From assembly GCF_000012505.1 (NCBI RefSeq), contig NC_007513.1, positions 1,116,001 to 1,180,000 on the forward strand: a stretch of 64,000 bases of DNA, read 5' to 3'. The notes beneath the pieces were generated by a model that did no database searches, was not told where the DNA came from, and worked only from the letters and a program-made list of their open reading frames with translations. Positions 62,831 to 64,000 of the stretch are shown here, piece by piece (within the stretch, counting starts at the first letter, position 1; every line of letters begins with the position of its first letter). The position numbers and the translations under genes are program-made. This DNA comes from Synechococcus sp. CC9902. Its GTDB lineage: Bacteria; Cyanobacteriota; Cyanobacteriia; PCC-6307; Cyanobiaceae.

Positions 62831-63882
62831 AGCCCTGATTCCAGGGCTGAACTCGCCGCATCATTCAAGGCAAGAACAACCAAATCAACGCCTGTGCCGG
62901 AGGTTGGACGCCAAGCGTCCTTGGGAGCTGCTTCAAACCAGCTGTTCAAGCGAGGGCCCACCATTTGCAGCTGAAGCGGGAGGGGCTTACCCGCGAGCCA
63001 CACACGCCCCTTCAGGCGAATCACCTGGTGTTGACGCACCAGCTCGGGGAGGATTGATTCAAGCGCTTTTCGATCCCAATCCCCTTCCATTCGCACGCCT
63101 TGGCCGATGACCTCGACATGGCTGTGGTCATGGTGGTGGTGGTCGTCATCGTGATGATGATCATGATCGTCGTGGGCATGGGCCACGGAGTGGTGCTCAA
63201 TGCCCAACACGACGGAGGAATCCAGAGCACCGTTCGACACCGGTAACAGGGTGGTTCCCGGCCTGACCTTCGGTGCGATGGCCGCCTGCACGGACTCGAG
63301 TTTCGCCGCAGACAACGTGTCAGCACGGCTGATCAGCACCAAATCTGCCGCTTGCAATTGATCCCGAAACAATTCATCAATGGCCGTGATGTGATCGAGG
63401 CTTGGATCCTCCGCCCGTTGTCGTTCCAGCGCTTCTCGATCTGCCACAGGACTCCCTTCAGAGAGGGCTTCGCCATCCACCAAGGTGACGACACCATTGA
63501 CGTGAACCCGACTGCGAATCTCGGGCCAATCCAACGCTTGCAGCAGGGGGCGTGGCAAGGCCAAACCACTCGTTTCCACAACGATTCCGTCCAGCCGATC
63601 AGAACGCTCGAGCAACTTCTCCATGGTGGGGAGAAAGTCGTCCTGAACCGTGCAGCAAAGGCAGCCGTTGTTGAGTTCAACTAAGCGGTTTTCAACCTCC
63701 TCGTCCGGACAGAAACCACAACTCCGAATCAGATCACCATCCAAACCAACGCTGCCGAACTCATTCACCATCACCGCCAAGCGTTGGCCGCTGTTGGTTA
63801 ACAGGTGGCGCAGAACAGTGGTTTTACCAGCACCAAGAAACCCTGTGATGACCGTGACAGGAAGTCGATTCGCCATGACCAA
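62767..63882 (-). CDS. CobW-like G3E GTPase with His-rich loop (371 aa)
   Basis: COG0523 metallochaperone-type GTPase: Walker A GFLGAGKTTVL (about residue 13), metal motif NNGCLCCTVQDD (CxCC, about residue 71), then a loop of alternating His and Asp (about residues 230-255) and a CobW C-terminal domain. It could act in zinc or cobalt supply, which would fit the need for B12 of NrdJ or zinc limitation, but the metal is inferred only. Confidence 0.85.
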   Translation of the reverse strand: MVMANRLPVTVITGFLGAGKTTVLRHLLTNSGQRLAVMVNEFGSVGLDGDLIRSCGFCPDEEVENRLVELNNGCLCCTVQDDFLPTMEKLLERSDRLDGIVVETSGLALPRPLLQALDWPEIRSRVHVNGVVTLVDGEALSEGSPVADREALERQRAEDPSLDHITAIDELFRDQLQAADLVLISRADTLSAAKLESVQAAIAPKVRPGTTLLPVSNGALDSSVVLGIEHHSVAHAHDDHDHHHDDDHHHHDHSHVEVIGQGVRMEGDWDRKALESILPELVRQHQVIRLKGRVWLAGKPLPLQLQMVGPRLNSWFEAAPKDAWRPTSGTGVDLVVLALNDAASSALESGLQRLLNATPDTAKSPATTPCH

Positions 63883-64000
63883 TTACTCAAGGACGACACC
63901 CGAGACTTTCACGGGTAGAGACCCCACTCTGAGGGTTCACACCATCGGCAGAGCTACACAGAGCCCTTTGTTGGGGGAGGTCGATCACTGCATCGGTGAA

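Noticed and set aside
63883-64000. Right-edge sequence
   Set aside because: Only 118 bases; no ORF or RNA feature is supported and any gene beyond the edge cannot be judged.
1-64000. CRISPR array, insertion sequence or prophage
   Set aside because: No regularly spaced direct repeats, transposase, integrase or phage structural gene could be recognised.

Overview
The window reads as chromosome of a marine picocyanobacterium, most likely a marine Synechococcus. Supporting genes are Psb30/Ycf12, the aerobic Mg-protoporphyrin cyclase AcsF, a light-dependent-POR-like reductase, the cyanobacterial RNB paralogue Zam, a plant-type glycerate kinase, a B12-dependent (class II) ribonucleotide reductase, cyanobacterial DUF families (DUF565/Ycf20, DUF2996, DUF3531, DUF2808, DUF4278, CPP1-like) and a Yfr1-like small RNA. 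Coding density is high, overlaps of 1 to 30 bases are common, and no insertion sequence, prophage or CRISPR array is visible.

Layout. 0.1-9.6 kb: 2-Cys peroxiredoxin, UPF0182 membrane protein, FtsH protease, L32, glycerate kinase, DUF565 protein, HAD hydrolase and RecJ. 9.6-19.9 kb: Psb30, a cysteine-cluster protein, two half-size GDT1-type transporters, Zam, UbiX, two small cyanobacterial proteins, AcsF, TldD/TldE and Fmt. 19.9-24.3 kb: a TerC / cysteine-rich protein / riboflavin-kinase-like overlapping operon, then a low-density patch of small genes. 24.6-33.2 kb: Mfd, then a minus-strand VOC-UDG-IspG-CtpA cluster and AspC. 33.3-37.4 kb: a PhnD-PhnC-PhnE-type ABC importer and a GDSL hydrolase. 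37.4-48.4 kb: a PCP_red-domain protein, a frameshifted sigma factor, a DUF92 kinase, RsmE, an ECF-like ATPase, Hsp33, RF3, NrdJ and tRNA-Ser(UGA).

48.4-57.3 kb is a sparse accessory region downstream of the tRNA. It holds short orphan or secreted proteins, four imperfect copies of one repeat that keeps two RNA stems, a second structured-RNA candidate and the Yfr1-like RNA. 57.3-64 kb returns to normal density: an RHH protein with an overlapping unknown partner, a HIT protein, SDR, LOG, a beta-propeller protein overlapping a POR-like reductase, an EamA transporter and a His-rich CobW GTPase.

Most promising leads: the four-copy repeat with compensatory pairing, the Yfr1-like RNA carrying its core motif twice, an archaeal-type (DUF120) riboflavin-kinase-like protein, and a sigma factor split by a -1 shift at a canonical slippery heptamer. 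All family assignments come from motif recognition by eye; no database search was run.
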